Source: Isoperla grammatica
Taxonomy: Eukaryota > Arthropoda > Insecta > Plecoptera > Perlodidae
Length of the DNA stretch: 64,000 nucleotides
Direction: 5' to 3'
Assembly: GCA_945910005.1 (NCBI GenBank)
Contig: OX246743.1
Coordinates: 10,026,587-10,090,586, forward strand
This document shows, one piece after another, positions 11,759 through 23,690 of this stretch (position 1 is the stretch's first letter; every line of letters starts with the position of its first letter). Below the pieces are notes generated by a model that was not told the DNA's origin, did no database searches, and saw nothing but the letters and a program-made list of their open reading frames with translations. A program made the position numbers and the translations under genes.

Positions 11759-11764
<6 letters not shown>
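11589..11764. mobile_element. Foldback element with GAAACGTCGGC motif
   Basis: Arms 11589-11646 and 11707-11764 (58 bp each) are near-complementary. The right arm contains CCTGAAACGTCGGCA. The minus-strand reading of the left arm has CCTGAGGA and GTCGGCA with GAAAC missing. Both arms therefore carry remnants of the CTGANGA...GAAACGTCGG motif. The element abuts a (TA)n tract, a likely insertion target. Confidence 0.75.
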
Positions 11765-11843
<79 letters not shown>

Positions 11844-11853
11844 ATATATATAA
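11763..11853. repeat. (TA)n microsatellite
   Basis: About 45 TA units with two TG interruptions near the 3' end, directly beside the foldback element. Confidence 0.95.
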
Positions 11854-12777
11854 TAAACAGTTTGTTTGTTGTCGTATAATATTTTCACAAAAAACGTCTC
11901 GTTTTACTTTTTAATTACCTATATGTTTTTTTCAGTTTGTTACAGGTTCAATCCAGTCTAGTTCTATTTGTTATTTTGCTGGCCTGTGGTTTAGCTAAAT
12001 AAATAAAAACAATGGTATTCTCTAGCCTATAGCTAGTAACAATGTTTGTCAACACAATGTTTGTCTCAAATTTACTAATCTAATACTTCAATGCTTTTCC
12101 AGCCTCGTGTAACATCGTACTGTAAAAAGTGTCAACATGTTTTTTTGAAATGTCACAAAAATATAAGAATAGAACAAGATTTATTATTTTTACGTTCTAG
12201 GTTGCCTTTATTGTTCAATTGTTACATTTCGTAACCATTTCTATCACAATATTCATCGTGATCATAATCACTGATCCTGATACCATGCTATTTTCTTATG
12301 CGGTATAATAATATATAGTTGCATATTTTCTGCTCCTTTGTAAATTACTTGTTGAACTGCAAAAATAATGATATTAAAGAAAATAAACCATCATATTATA
12401 TACATTATTTGTACCCTTAACCTCAACTCTTGTACCCCCTCTCCTCAACTTTTCATATTTTTGAAAAAAATTCTCAGTTCGAACGAACACGGAGTAAATA
12501 ATACATTTATCCATCTATCCAAGGCGGTTTGAAGTGACACAGCCTTCTATAGATCTCGCACGGACAGACACATAAGATTCAATAAGTTATGACGACTTAG
12601 GATCGCTTCCACCAAGTGAGGGCAGGTGTATGTATTAATATGCACAGTGCATAGCCCACGAGGACTCGAAGTAACGTGGAGAAAGCAGAATACAAGTTCT
12701 ACAAAAGACAAGTGCCGACATATTAGTTTATTTTTTCTTCGACGACGTCGTGGCGTGACCCACAAACCCAGGACGTG
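11854..12777. other. Unannotated sequence
   Basis: No gene is recognised. Frames open on both strands at 12547-12907 run into the minisatellite and are not protein-like. Confidence 0.4.
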
Positions 12778-13193
12778 CGTATCTGGCTGGCGGTCGCTGC
12801 GTTCTCTGTTCTCACGCATGCACAGAGCAGCTGAGGTAAAGCTGTACTTTACAACACTGTGTGCGGTCGCTGCGTTCTCTGTTCTCACGCATGCGCAGAG
12901 CAGCTGAGGTAAAGCTGTACTTTACAGCACTGTGTGCGTATCTGGCTGGCGGTCGCTGCGTTCTCTGCTCTCACGCATGCACAGAGAAGCTGAGGTAAAG
13001 CTGTACTTTACAGCACTGTGTGCGTATCTGGCTGGCGGTCGCTGCGTTCTCTGCTCTCACGCATGCACAGAGCAGCTGAGGTAAAGCTGTACTTTACAGC
13101 ACTGTGAGCGTATCTGGCTGGCGGTCGCTGCGTTCTCTGTTCTCACGCATGCACAGAGCAGCTGAGGTAATGCTGTACTTTACAACACTGTCC
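12778..13193. repeat. 86-bp minisatellite, five copies
   Basis: Units starting GGTCGCTGCGTTCTCTG lie near 12792, 12865, 12951, 13037 and 13123. The spacing is 86 bp except for the first unit (73 bp), which lacks the 13-bp block GTATCTGGCTGGC. Each unit holds ACGCATGCACAGAGCAGCTG. Confidence 0.9.
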
Positions 13194-13220
13194 TTGCAGG
13201 ATCTGTGCTTTGGGATACTC

Positions 13221-13487
13221 CAGGGCCCGGATTCACAAGAGGTCCTAAGTCTGTTTTGGCCTTATCTCGAAGACCGGCCTAACTCTGAACATCTTGCAAA
13301 ACCAGGAAAATATCTTAGAACAGATTTTAAAACATATTATTGGAATGCTCATTATGTCCTTGTTCTATCAGAAATCAGTAACTTCTTCATATGACCTGGG
13401 TCTGGCTTTACAAGAGGTCCAAATTAGGCCAGTTTTAGAGATAAGACCAAAAAAAATACTTAGGACCTCTTGTGAATCCGGGCCCTG
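13221..13487. mobile_element. 267-bp TIR miniature transposon
   Basis: The left end CAGGGCCCGGATTCACAAGA and the reverse complement of the right end agree for about 30 bp without a break and then for roughly 35 more with mismatches. There is no coding capacity. A CAGGG-type terminus suggests hAT, but no 8-bp target duplication is visible at these borders. Confidence 0.8.
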
Positions 13488-14744
13488 TATTTTACAAACT
13501 AAAAGTTTATCAATCGTAAGACGGGCGCACACGAATGATCTGAATTCGCCAAACCGATTAGCCCAACTTCGTCAGAAACATAGCTCACTTTCGGAGTATT
13601 ATTAATTTTTAAAGTAGTACTATCAATTCTCATACTCTATCTTGCCTAAATAATTACACATGTTGTATTATGTTCTGAGGTGTAGGTCCACGTAACAAAA
13701 CACAACAAGTTGTCCTCAAAGTTGGTGGGTTTATCAAAGTTTGCCATCCCACCAACCCTATCTATTTGGAAATAAGTTGGCGAACTTAGATCAGTCGTGT
13801 GCTGTCTATCTGTCCTTAAATAATTTGATAAATATCTTGACATACACTGTTTATAGGTGATACATTATTTACCTTACAAAATTGAATAAAAGTATTATTT
13901 TTACGTAATTTAAGAAATGAAGCTCACTAAAAATATTGTAATGTGTTGTGTAATGTATCACTATCTGATATAAAAACCAATTATAGTACTAAATACATTT
14001 TATTTATCAACGCCTCTTCGGGTTAGTTTGTTAAGAATAGAAAATCTAAAAATCAAGCAAAGTTAGAAAAAAAGAAACTGAAAAACAGATTAAACACAAA
14101 ACAGCAAAAAGGAAAAATTAAGCGAAATCAGAAAAAAGTTACTCAAAACGCAATAAAATGCTGGGAAAACTCACAAGTATGTATACATACACCAAAATGT
14201 CACCAGTGTTGCATCTCCTTGACACTCGACTAACTGTGAATCACTATTTTCTCACGATCCACTTTTCTCTTCACATCACATCACATCACACGTATCGAAC
14301 AAATCATATAGGTACTAAACATAAATACTGGTATTGCCGCAATACTTGTCTCAGCAGAAGCTCAGCAATGAATTCAAATCGACCGCCATTTTCTTTGAGT
14401 ACAACTTTTTCCAACACTGGCAAGTTATATTACTGGTGTGGTCGAACAAGTATAGTGACGCAGAGACGGGCAATACTTAGTACCATGCAGGCTTCAAGCT
14501 AGTTACCAACGTAGATGGTCATTCATTCATTCAGGAATAGATGATAATAAGTAAAGCCATATTCGGTTACAATCATTTTTTGTTAGACCGAATCCGTTTC
14601 TGTTCCGAAATCGGTTCTTCTATGAAACTCCTTCCGAAATAGAATGACAGTGCTACCGAAATTAGTAACCAATAAAAAAACATAGATGTATTCTTATAAT
14701 CTCGCGGATATATCTATTATGTGATTGTGAAGTGATTGTTAAGT
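13488..14744. other. Unannotated sequence
   Basis: No gene is recognised. Minor repeats: CACAT-type pentamers near 14275-14294 and CATT repeats near 14517-14530. Confidence 0.4.
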
Positions 14745-15010
14745 GGGAGTTTCTCACGCGAGTGGTCAACGAGTAAAAAGTGTTGTTAGACTGACAACCT
14801 GCCAACTTTTCGGAAGATTCCTTTTCTCATCCTTAGAGGTATTCTCTCTGCGAGTATCTGCGATGACACTGCGATCACAGATACTCTGTAACTCGTAGAG
14901 GGAAGGGCTCTGAATCCTCTGATGATGGAAAAATTACTTTTCCGAAACGTCGGCAGTGTTGGATAAGTCCAACAACACTTGACTCGTTGGCGACTCGCGT
15001 GAAAAACCCC
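14745..15010. mobile_element. Foldback with hammerhead-like motif in both arms
   Basis: Two arms of roughly 105 bp are imperfect reverse complements (left end GGAGTTTCTCACGCGAGT, right end ACTCGCGTGAAAAACCCC). The right arm has CTGATGA at 14919-14925. Then a potential GGAAAA/TTTTCC stem leads to GAAAC at 14944-14948 and GTCGGCAG. This resembles a type I hammerhead core, with one unpaired U after CUGAUGA. The left arm holds a decayed copy on the minus strand. Hammerheads in inverted terminal repeats are known from Penelope-like elements; the assignment here is inference. Confidence 0.55.
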
Positions 15011-15150
15011 AACTTAAGGATCACACCATCACAACAATAATAATTACAATAATAATAATTGTCCGTATAAATACCTGTTATAGGGTGCACAACAGCTTTA
15101 CCTTCTGTAGTAGTATAGTAGTATATCTTTATTTAACATTATTTTCTTTG

Positions 15151-15345
15151 TGCCCCTCTTCAGGAGACTAACTAGTTATGTAAGGTGTTTGGATAGTTGG
15201 GAATGAATGTTCAGTATTTGTTTTTACGACGGAGGAAAACCTCGAAAAAAACTTCAGTCATTATTACCGATGTGTGTAACCGAACCGGCGACCTCCCAAT
15301 TAGAGTATTGCATGTTACCGCTTAGCTACATCTATCGGTATGTAT
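15151..15345 (-). mobile_element. SINE family A, diverged copy
   Basis: Minus strand: A-box region TGTAGCTAAGCGGTAAC, B-box region GCCGGTTCGGTTACAC, then a body containing GAGGTTTTCCTC, ending at GAAGAGGGGCA. The same order occurs at 21765, 27190, 41140, 41350 and 51105, defining a tRNA-derived SINE of about 200 bp. Confidence 0.75.
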
Positions 15346-15429
15346 GAAGTCGTCAAGTCATATACAAACTACAAAAGCGGATAACATACAAAAAAAATGA
15401 CAATGAAATCCAGCTTATAGTTTTGAAAA

Positions 15430-15720
15430 GTATGTATTGTATATCTAAGGAGTCGGTGTCGCCCTTGAGTGTCGCTGTCCACTGCGGTACATTGGGCCGA
15501 TGACGTCACGAAGCTCTGCAGTCTATCTACACCGCCGTCATTGCGATGATGATTGTCCGTGCGCTGTGCGGCGTGAGATCAGTTCACGCGCAAACAAAGA
15601 AATGTGCAATCATTGTTGTGCAATGCAACGCTTTTGTGCACCTGCAAGGAAGGTGTGTGTATTAATTCAAGAATCTACTCATCCACGGCTTCATTATAGC
15701 CGAGAGTGAGAAGGCTCAAC
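15430..15720 (+). promoter_or_regulatory. CpG-rich island, possible promoter/first exon
   Basis: This segment is clearly richer in G+C and CpG than its flanks. It contains a perfect cAMP-response-type palindrome TGACGTCA (near 15499), TTGCGATGATG and TTGTGCAAT-like blocks, and a splice-donor-like AAGGTGTGTG near 15652. An ATG frame is open across it. No TATA box or downstream exon is identified. It could equally be a remnant of a GC-rich repeat. Confidence 0.2.
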
Positions 15721-17016
15721 ATTGATTATTGTACACGGACAAAGCGTGGCTTGATCATTTGCCGCTTTCCTGTACTTAGATAGATAGATAGATTGAAAAG
15801 CTAATTTTCTGCTTGTTGCTTCATTTAAACCTATTCCGGTGTACTTTATTTGCTTGTTTTTTTAATTACCTATCTGATGGAAATCCTTTTATATCACATT
15901 TGAGTTTAAATAAGAAATAACAATAGTAATAATTTTATACAAATTAAATGTTGCTGGGGAAATTATAACGCACAGAATCTTGATTGTTTACTGAAGGAAA
16001 AGTCCAAACGTTGTTAGTTTTATAAGTAAAAAAAAAAATGTATAAGTTCTGAAGATAGCACCCGGAGTTTAGGAATCCAAGTAACAACTCGGTGGAATGG
16101 CTCGAGGAACTCAAAAATAGTATAAAGGAGTATAAAATTATTCGGGGTCGCGAAAGCATAAATATGATTAATATATCATTACATCTAGTTTATCTGCTGT
16201 CGAGTTATTAAAGATTTCTTTTAAGATATGTAGTTGTGTTTATTTGTGTATATAGTTAAAACAGGATATTCATACAAAAATTCTTGGAACCACAAACTTG
16301 AAGATGTATCTACAATGTCAGCGGAGAAGCTGTAGAAACGTTTCTTGATAAACGGAAAAAACGAAGACGTGGAAAACGCAGGTATACTTGGCAACAACGT
16401 ACGCCAAATAACATAACTAAAGTTCTTGCGAAAATTAGTTTGGTATCTTTTTTTTACTTTTTTTATAATATTCCATATCAACATTTTTTCATCTTCTGTT
16501 GAAGGCTATCTTCAGTTCAGGTAAACTATTATCTAATGATAAAATTGCACGAGATGTAAGGTTACATGGTGTGAAGAGTTAACTGTATAGAAATCTACCC
16601 AGACTTGAGATTTACCACGAACCTCAAGATAAATACACAGTATAAAAAACTTTTTTTTTTTGGTTGAACCAATCTATACGCTTTTTTTAAATCATCGTTT
16701 TGATAAGGTATCCCTACCCTGTCTTTTTCAAGATACAAAAAACTACCGAAAAACCACAAAAACTAAAAAACATATCCGAAACCCAAAATAAAATCAAAAT
16801 CACTGCCATATCGAATTGTCTTTCATCACTGGACAAGGTCCATCAATCCCCTGGAGGAGGTTCGGTAAACCTACTCATGGGCACAAAAGTCGCTATTATC
16901 GTGCCCACTACAAAACCCGGTTTATTACTTTAATATACTTATTTATTATACAAAATTTGTTTTAAAAATACTTCATTTTAAAATTTAGATAGAACGGGAG
17001 TTCAACAAGTCCCCAC
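15721..17016. other. Unannotated AT-rich sequence
   Basis: Only a short (TAGA)n near 15778 and homopolymer A/T tracts are seen. Confidence 0.4.
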
Positions 17017-17150
17017 CAGGGGCCTCATTCCTGTACATTTTTTTAACTCTCCTTAAGGAGGGAAGCCACAGCAAATCTTAACTTTTAATGTATGGGACCA
17101 ATCACGCTAAAACTTGCAGACATTGTTCAGACACTTTAAAAACTAAGATT

Positions 17151-17182
<32 letters not shown>

Positions 17183-18265
17183 CCATTGTTATTTAAATTT
17201 TCATTGTTATTACAACAATACTCATGGGGCAAGCTGTAACAAGAGAACCAATAAAGATAAACTACTTTTTTAAATTTTATATTGAAGATGGATAGACATG
17301 CAACAAATAAGTGTATCGCCAGTTAGACATTGTTAATATTATGGAAGCTATTAGCTTTTAATTTCCATTTTTTTTATTAAGAAACAAATTCCTAAATTTA
17401 TAAGTAGTGAAGTATTTTTTTTCTCGAGTACTAATAATCATGCAGATTTCATGATACACTTTTTCATCTTAAATCTATTAAGGATAACACACACAAAAAA
17501 TCATTTTTGTGGGACAAGTAGTTTGCAAGATATGATTTTCTCCATACTAAATTGTGTATGAAAAAAAGATAAGCCAGAAAGAGGCTTTAAAGTTTAGAGT
17601 TTCAGCGCAAAAACGATGTACATGCATCATTCAAATGTAAAAAAAAATATATTAAATAAGTTATTTTCCTTGTTTGGGTTAAAATATTAACTCATTAAGG
17701 TTCAAAGTAATCAATGTCAAATTTTGAAAAAAGTCGATTTTTTTAAATATCAAGCAGTTATTCTGTGGCTTCCCTCCTTAACTCTCGCTAACCCCATGTT
17801 AAAATGACCCCGGGGTTAGCTCCTACACAGGCTTCCCTGCATAATTCAGAGGCAAATGTGACCCTGTCTGATAGTAGGGTTAAGAAGAGTTATCTCAACA
17901 ATACCGTGAAATGCCGCCATTGTGTCAATACCCGTGTGTGTAGTTTCACAAATGTCACATATCAATTCTTTAATTGGGATATCCACCTACATGAATACGT
18001 TACTTTATGTGTTTATTGAAGTTAATAAATAATTTTGTGTATTTATAGTACATTATAAAGGTCCTACATATGTAAATATGTAGTTTTATTGAGTATTTTG
18101 TGGACGTTTTGAGGTTATTGGAATGTTTTTGTTTGTTATTGTTTTTATTTTGTCTCGTTTTTTCAACAATGTCTTCCTTCGATCGGCGTCTCAATTGCTG
18201 ACTCCTGATTGGCTATTGGCTAACACCGGGGTTAAGTTTGCAAATGTACTGGAATCAGGCCCCAG
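17017..18265. mobile_element. Outer TIR element (about 524 bp before insertion)
   Basis: The left end GGGGCCTCATTCCTGTACAT pairs with the right end, whose reverse complement is GGGGCCTGATTCCAGTACAT. AACCCCGGGGTTA-like blocks follow internally at both sides (near 17791-17820 and 18223-18236). The element is split by the TTAA-flanked insertion at 17053-17781. No transposase frame is seen and no clear target duplication at the outer borders. Confidence 0.65.
17057..17777. mobile_element. TTAA-flanked 721-bp non-autonomous transposon
   Basis: Perfect 15-bp terminal inverted repeats GGAGGGAAGCCACAG / CTGTGGCTTCCCTCC are directly flanked by TTAA (17053-17056 and 17778-17781). TTAA duplications are characteristic of piggyBac and of Kolobok elements; the termini alone do not decide between them. 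The interior is AT-rich, holds an A-run followed by (TA)n at 17150-17182, and has no transposase. Confidence 0.85.
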
Positions 18266-19526
18266 GGGATTAACGGACTTAGATCACTGGACAGCTCCAG
18301 CATATTCTTTGAACTTATATCACCAAACTGAATGTATCGTTCGTAACTTCCTCAAACCAGCCATCCGAAGTAAACCCAATAATAACATGTGATTGAGTTC
18401 TTGTATAATATGCATCGTGCGAAGGTCACTTACATGTCCTGACAGTGCAGGTGCACTAGAAGCACCTTCAACATCCTTATCTCCCTAGTGTGGGTTTACT
18501 GATAAAAAAGATTATTGCTAAGTGTATAGGCAAGCTGAGGTACAGTGACAATCAAAATTAATTAAATACGTTCCATTTGGATCGTGTGTTTTTTATTTAC
18601 TGTACTCGTTCATTCGTTACCGTATCCGGAACATCATTATTCATTATAGACAACTAGTTTTAAAAAATCCGCCACTTTTGTGGCTTTGTCATTTTGCTAA
18701 AACTAGATCCTCTATTGTACAGGCCTCCTCTAGGTTCGGGCAGACTATAGGCGGTCCTGGAGATCCTGAATCTGTTCCCATTCACATCGTTCTATTGATT
18801 TATTTATCCATCGTGTACTAGCAACGGTCTTCTCATTTATTTTATATAATATCGTCCAGTGAGTAGAATGATTACAGAGAGAAATAATGTAATAATGGAT
18901 CGAATTCTTCTCTTCATATCATATTACGCTACACATCCACAATAAACTACTGTTGAGCGAAAAGCAAGAAATTAAATGTTAAGAAATGTATAAAAACCTA
19001 CGTTTGGAGTGTTGCAATTGTACAAATGTGAAAGATAAACTATATCCAGTGGGATGTAGCCTACACCTAAATTATTCAGGTGGGTTTGGCGGGAGCCTGA
19101 CCAGGTTCTTCGGGTCCAGACAGAAAAAAAACTATTGCAAATTGTTGCCACTGTTCAAGTTTTGAGAGTGCTCTTTTAGAAAATGTAAACAGCGTGTAAC
19201 GAAAATACATTTTTTCGGGGGGATTTTTGTTTTGTTTATCCACGTATCACCATGTCCCGTCTGATTATAAAGGGGGCAATCGCCCCATCGCCCCCTGTAT
19301 CCGCTACTGGAGTGTGCCACTGTGCTTCATAGAACCAGCTCGGCGTGCAAAGCAGAGTAGCAACCCATTATTTCAGTAGTCAGCACATTGCTCAGAATAA
19401 TCCACCTTTATCAAGAAATTCTTTTCGCTGATACCGACTGCAATACGTCCTAGCCTAGCAACATTCTCCTGTTCACTCCACTTGCCAAGGCCTCGGCGAA
19501 ATATGTGTGCTCAGCTATTACACATG
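18266..19526. other. Unannotated sequence with one orphan TE end
   Basis: No gene is recognised. At 19268-19312 GGGGGCAATCGCCCC precedes CCCCCTGTATCCGCTACTGG. This resembles the right terminus of the element at 19706-20087, without a visible left partner. Confidence 0.4.
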
Positions 19527-19597
19527 CCTCGTAGACTATATAGCTACAGCCTTACACAATACACACGCCTCGTAGACTATATAGCTATAGCCTTACA
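19527..19597. repeat. 41-bp tandem duplication
   Basis: CCTCGTAGACTATATAGCTA followed by AGCCTTACA occurs twice, 41 bp apart, with one difference. Confidence 0.85.
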
Positions 19598-19705
19598 AGC
19601 CGTAAACTCACTCGTATTACAAACACAAAAGTCATTCGCGATTACTGGTATCATTTTTCAACTTCGAGCTGGTGTTATGCAGCCGCGGTAGATAGATGGG
19701 GGGAT

Positions 19706-20087
19706 CAGTGGCGTACGCAGGAATATATTTCGGGGGGAGTTGCCCAGAGTAGAACATGACTGTAAAAAGGTGCTCAATAAACGACACAATGGAGGGTAAG
19801 GTGGGGGTGGGGGTGGGGGGGGGGGGGGGAGGATGACCCCCACAATAGCGCCGCAGACAATTTTTAAGAAATCCGCATTTTTTAAGTGGTTTTATATTGT
19901 TTTATATTGTTACAACTTTTTTCACCTGTACGGGAGTGTTTCCCGACTAAGCAAATAAAGAAATTAATAAGTAAATCTACTTAATTTTTATGAATAAATT
20001 TAGAATATTTGCAGAGTATTATTAAAGCTGGGATTTCGGAGGGGGAGGCTTTAGCCCCCCAGCCCCCCTCTGTATGCGACGCCACTG
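19706..20087. mobile_element. 382-bp hAT-like MITE
   Basis: The left end CAGTGGCGTACGCAGGA and the right end, reverse complement CAGTGGCGTCGCATACAG, are inverted. Both are followed by G-rich (left) or C-rich (right) subterminal tracts, including a G run at 19802-19829. The flanking octamers GGGGGGAT and AGTGGGAT match at six of eight positions, compatible with a decayed hAT 8-bp duplication. No coding sequence. Confidence 0.7.
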
Positions 20088-20173
20088 AGTGGGATAGAAA
20101 TAGTTATAGACACTACTGTCAATCAAATGTATTATCTGAGTGAATACATGAAACGTGAACATTTTTATACGAG

Positions 20174-20312
<139 letters not shown>

Positions 20313-20609
20313 TATTTTCAATATGTTGATTACATTTTTTAAATGTTACAAACACATTGCTGGTGGGAAAAATTAGAGCATAGCCCCTTAGCACACAGGT
20401 GTTTCCCCACCAGTATAATTCTAATTACTAAATCTAGACTTACGACTAGTTGAATTCCCTCAAAGCTTGCATCGCTTGCATCTAATAGCAGCATTCTCGT
20501 TGAAACCAATGTATACATTTTAAAATTTTCCGTTCATAAACTGTACATTTATTCGTAATATTATTTTCATGGTACAAGTGTATGTCGTTAATAATAATAC
20601 GAGTGCGTT

Positions 20610-20927
20610 TGAGAGATAAAATATGGGCGGTATCTCTCGGCACCTCACACTCCTTCCTACAAACTTACGTAGTTATCTCAAAATGTGTGGTATGTCGCGC
20701 AGGTTTGTTTATATACGCTCAAAGTAGATGTAATTGAGATTAATTAGAAGGAATCAAGTTAAGTGAATATACTCAGGTTCTCTTACAAATCGATACTTTG
20801 TGTGATATTACGTAATTTTCGAATGACACACAGACAGCCCCTGAAACTTACTTAATTATCTAAATTATGTTGTATGTCACGCAGGTATGTTTATATACGT
20901 TGAAAGTAGATAAAACTGACCGTCTTG
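20610..20927 (+). repeat. 180-bp dispersed repeat, locus 1
   Basis: Two tandem units, the first incomplete, share blocks ACAAATCGATACTTTG, TTACGTAATTTTCGAATGAC, CAGACAGCCCCTGAAAC, GGTATGTCACGCAGG and GAGATTAATTAGAAGG. The family recurs at 35415-35765 in the same orientation. Confidence 0.85.
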
Positions 20928-21764
20928 AAAGAGCTTATGTAGAAAGAAAGAAGGTTATGAAATAGTTCAATGTAACTGTGGACTAGTTGAATCAGCACGA
21001 AGAAATACTATAGAATATTATTGAAGTGCAAGTGGAAAAGAACAAAATACTAAATGCAGACCATGCATGATTGGAATACATGCCCAAAGAAGAGTTCTAA
21101 TGAATGGGTAAATAATAATGAAAGTACTGACAGAAAAGAGGAAATAATAAAAAATGGGTTCAAATCAATCCATGGATTCGCAACAAGAGTGCAACATAGT
21201 ACATGGTATATACAATCAGTTTAACACTTCACCAACAATAATTTAAAGGAAAAACATCAGTAAAGAAAGCGAAAAAGAAGAGGTCGTATAGTATATATGC
21301 AACATTCTATAATGTGAACCTTATTCACATCGATAACTGATTTGATTGGAATTGAATGGAAGTCTGCGATTAAAATAATAACACAGTAATTTACAATGTA
21401 GTACCTCACATCCTTTTAGTTTTCCATACGCCAGTTCTACTCATTTATTTTCTAATCTTAGTAATTTCAAATAACTATTACACAGCAAGCATTTTGTAAT
21501 GTTTTTTATTTTTCCAATCAAGGGCTGGCTTTATTTCTACATTGTGTCATATTATGTATTATGTTGATATTGTTTCCTTGAAGTACATGCAGTTAATTAT
21601 TGTTATAGAAGTTATTGCAATCATTTTTTAATTAGCGTTATATATTCATAAAATCAATGTTATACCCTTATTAACTGCAATAAAATATAAAGTACATTCA
21701 TACAAATTATGCGAATTTATATACTTAACTTATATCTTGTTGTAGGGTTCCCACTAGCTTTACA
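20928..21764. other. Unannotated AT-rich sequence
   Basis: No gene or repeat is recognised. Confidence 0.4.
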
Positions 21765-21970
21765 GGACGTGCCCCTCTTCATGTGACCATAACTATGTAT
21801 ATCTATGTATTTGGATACCTACTTTGCAAGGGCTTCAATGGCAAATTAGACTCATTTCAATACCAGAAATAACTGAGGATACCCCGGATTACCGTTTAGA
21901 CAGGATAGCCGGCGACCGGAATAGAACCGGCGACCGCCCGAATTCGAGTCTCATGTATTACCACAAGCCA
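21765..21970 (-). mobile_element. SINE family A copy
   Basis: Minus strand: the head has the B-box GGTTCTATTCC within GCCGGTTCTATTCCGGTCGC. The body ends at GAAGAGGGGCACG, as in the 15151 copy. The A-box end is eroded. Confidence 0.7.
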
Positions 21971-22984
21971 CTTCAATCGGTCCTAAATGATGGTAACTGC
22001 GTGATCATAGTACATTACTTTACTGTAATTCTGTTGGCGTATAAACGTTAGTGAAGTATATACTGTGATTATACATTCTTTTAATACCCACAATTAGTTT
22101 AGTTTTTTTGGCTGCATATCCTAAAAAGTCTGTGTTCTGCACATGGGTGGTTTAAGGCACCGGACATTTCTATAAAAATACTATCTTTAACGAAACATTA
22201 ATTTTTATTTGGTTGTTTCACTTGTTTGAGAATATTTTAATTGGCAATAGACAGTTTAAATGAATACGAAACAAGTCAATAAAAATACAATCTTATGCGT
22301 CTCCTCGGCCGAATTACTTACAAGATGCCTAAACGCGATAGTAAACCGGGTAAACTTAGAATCATTACTAACATGTTCATCTTAGTCAACTGTGACTGGA
22401 AAGAATTCTAGGTGGTTTAAAATCGGAATAAATTAAAACCTTACATCTTTAGAACTACGTTTATTTCAGAATTTGAAAATGTCTTGTGCTCATTGTATTG
22501 TCCATGTGTGCAATAAATTTCTAGTTTTATTATGACATCAGCTCAACTAAGACACCCTTAAATTATAGAATATCCCAAACATTTAACCATCTCCTCATTA
22601 AATGAGTTAAAACGTTCAACCGACCAATGCCCACAAAAAAACTAATGAATCAAGACTAAAACAAAATTTTTTTTTCAAATTTTTTCAAATCATTGAGGAA
22701 TAAATAATAAATACTAATAAATATGAATCAACTTTTATAACTAGAATAAGTGTACAAGAAAAAAAATGGACAATTGAGAGCTAGACTGAGTACACAAAAC
22801 GTTTATACGGTAAACCTTCCATTCCTATTGAATAAACAACTTACAAAACAAACTGCTCAAACTCCAACAAACTCCAACGAACGTAAATAAATATAAAATG
22901 AGGTAGCCTATTCAAGGTGTTCTAAGTCCCCTAGCGGAGGCTCGTCGAACTGCCAAGCTACGTCGTTGCATCTACTTCCAATAC
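21971..22984. other. Unannotated AT-rich sequence
   Basis: No gene is recognised. Confidence 0.4.
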
Positions 22985-23690
22985 AGATATATGTTCACTG
23001 ATAGATGTATCCCTAACAGTAACTAGAGCGTTTTACTGTCAACACATCTTACAGTGGTGTGGGTATAAATATTGGTACATGCACACAATGTACAATACAT
23101 TAATTTCAGCCTCAGAAAATAGCAATGTTACAGGTGTATGTTCACTGATAGATGTATCCCTAACAGTAACTAGAGCGCTTTACTGTCAACACATCTTACA
23201 GTGGTGTGGCCGGGTATAAATATTGGTACATGCACACAATGTACAATACATTAATTTCAGCCTCAGAAAATAGCAATGTTACAGGTGTATGTTCACTGAT
23301 AGATGTATCCCTAACAGTAACTAGAGCGCTTTACTGTCAACACATCTTACAGTGGTGTGGGTATAAATATTGGTACATGCACACAATGTACAATAAATTT
23401 ATTTCAGCCTCAGAAAGTAGTAATGTTACAGATGTATGTTCACTGATAGATGTATCCCTATCCGACAACAGTATAACTAGAGCGCTTTACTGTCAACACA
23501 TCTTACAGTGGTGTGGGTATAAATATTGGTACATGCACACAATGTACAATACATTTATTTCAGCCTCAGAAAATAGTAATGTTACAGATGTATGTTCACT
23601 GATGGATGTATCACTATCTGACAACAGTATAACTAGAGCGCTTTACTGTCAACACATCTTACAGTGGTGTGGGTATAAATATTTGTGTAT
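22985..23690 (+). repeat. 147/156-bp tandem repeat with open reading frame
   Basis: Five units start TGTTCACTGATAGATGTATC near 22992, 23139, 23290, 23437 and 23592. Translation gives a 49-residue unit containing GYKYWYMHTMYN, ISASENSNVT and RALYCQHILQWC. Two later units are 52 residues through an in-frame insertion (SDNSI region). A 4-bp CCGG insertion near 23210 is the only frame break. The first two units are open in one frame from about 22936 to 23215 and the rest from 23206 to 23757. I do not recognise the peptide. It may be a coding repeat of an unknown protein or a minisatellite that happens to lack stops. Confidence 0.55.
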
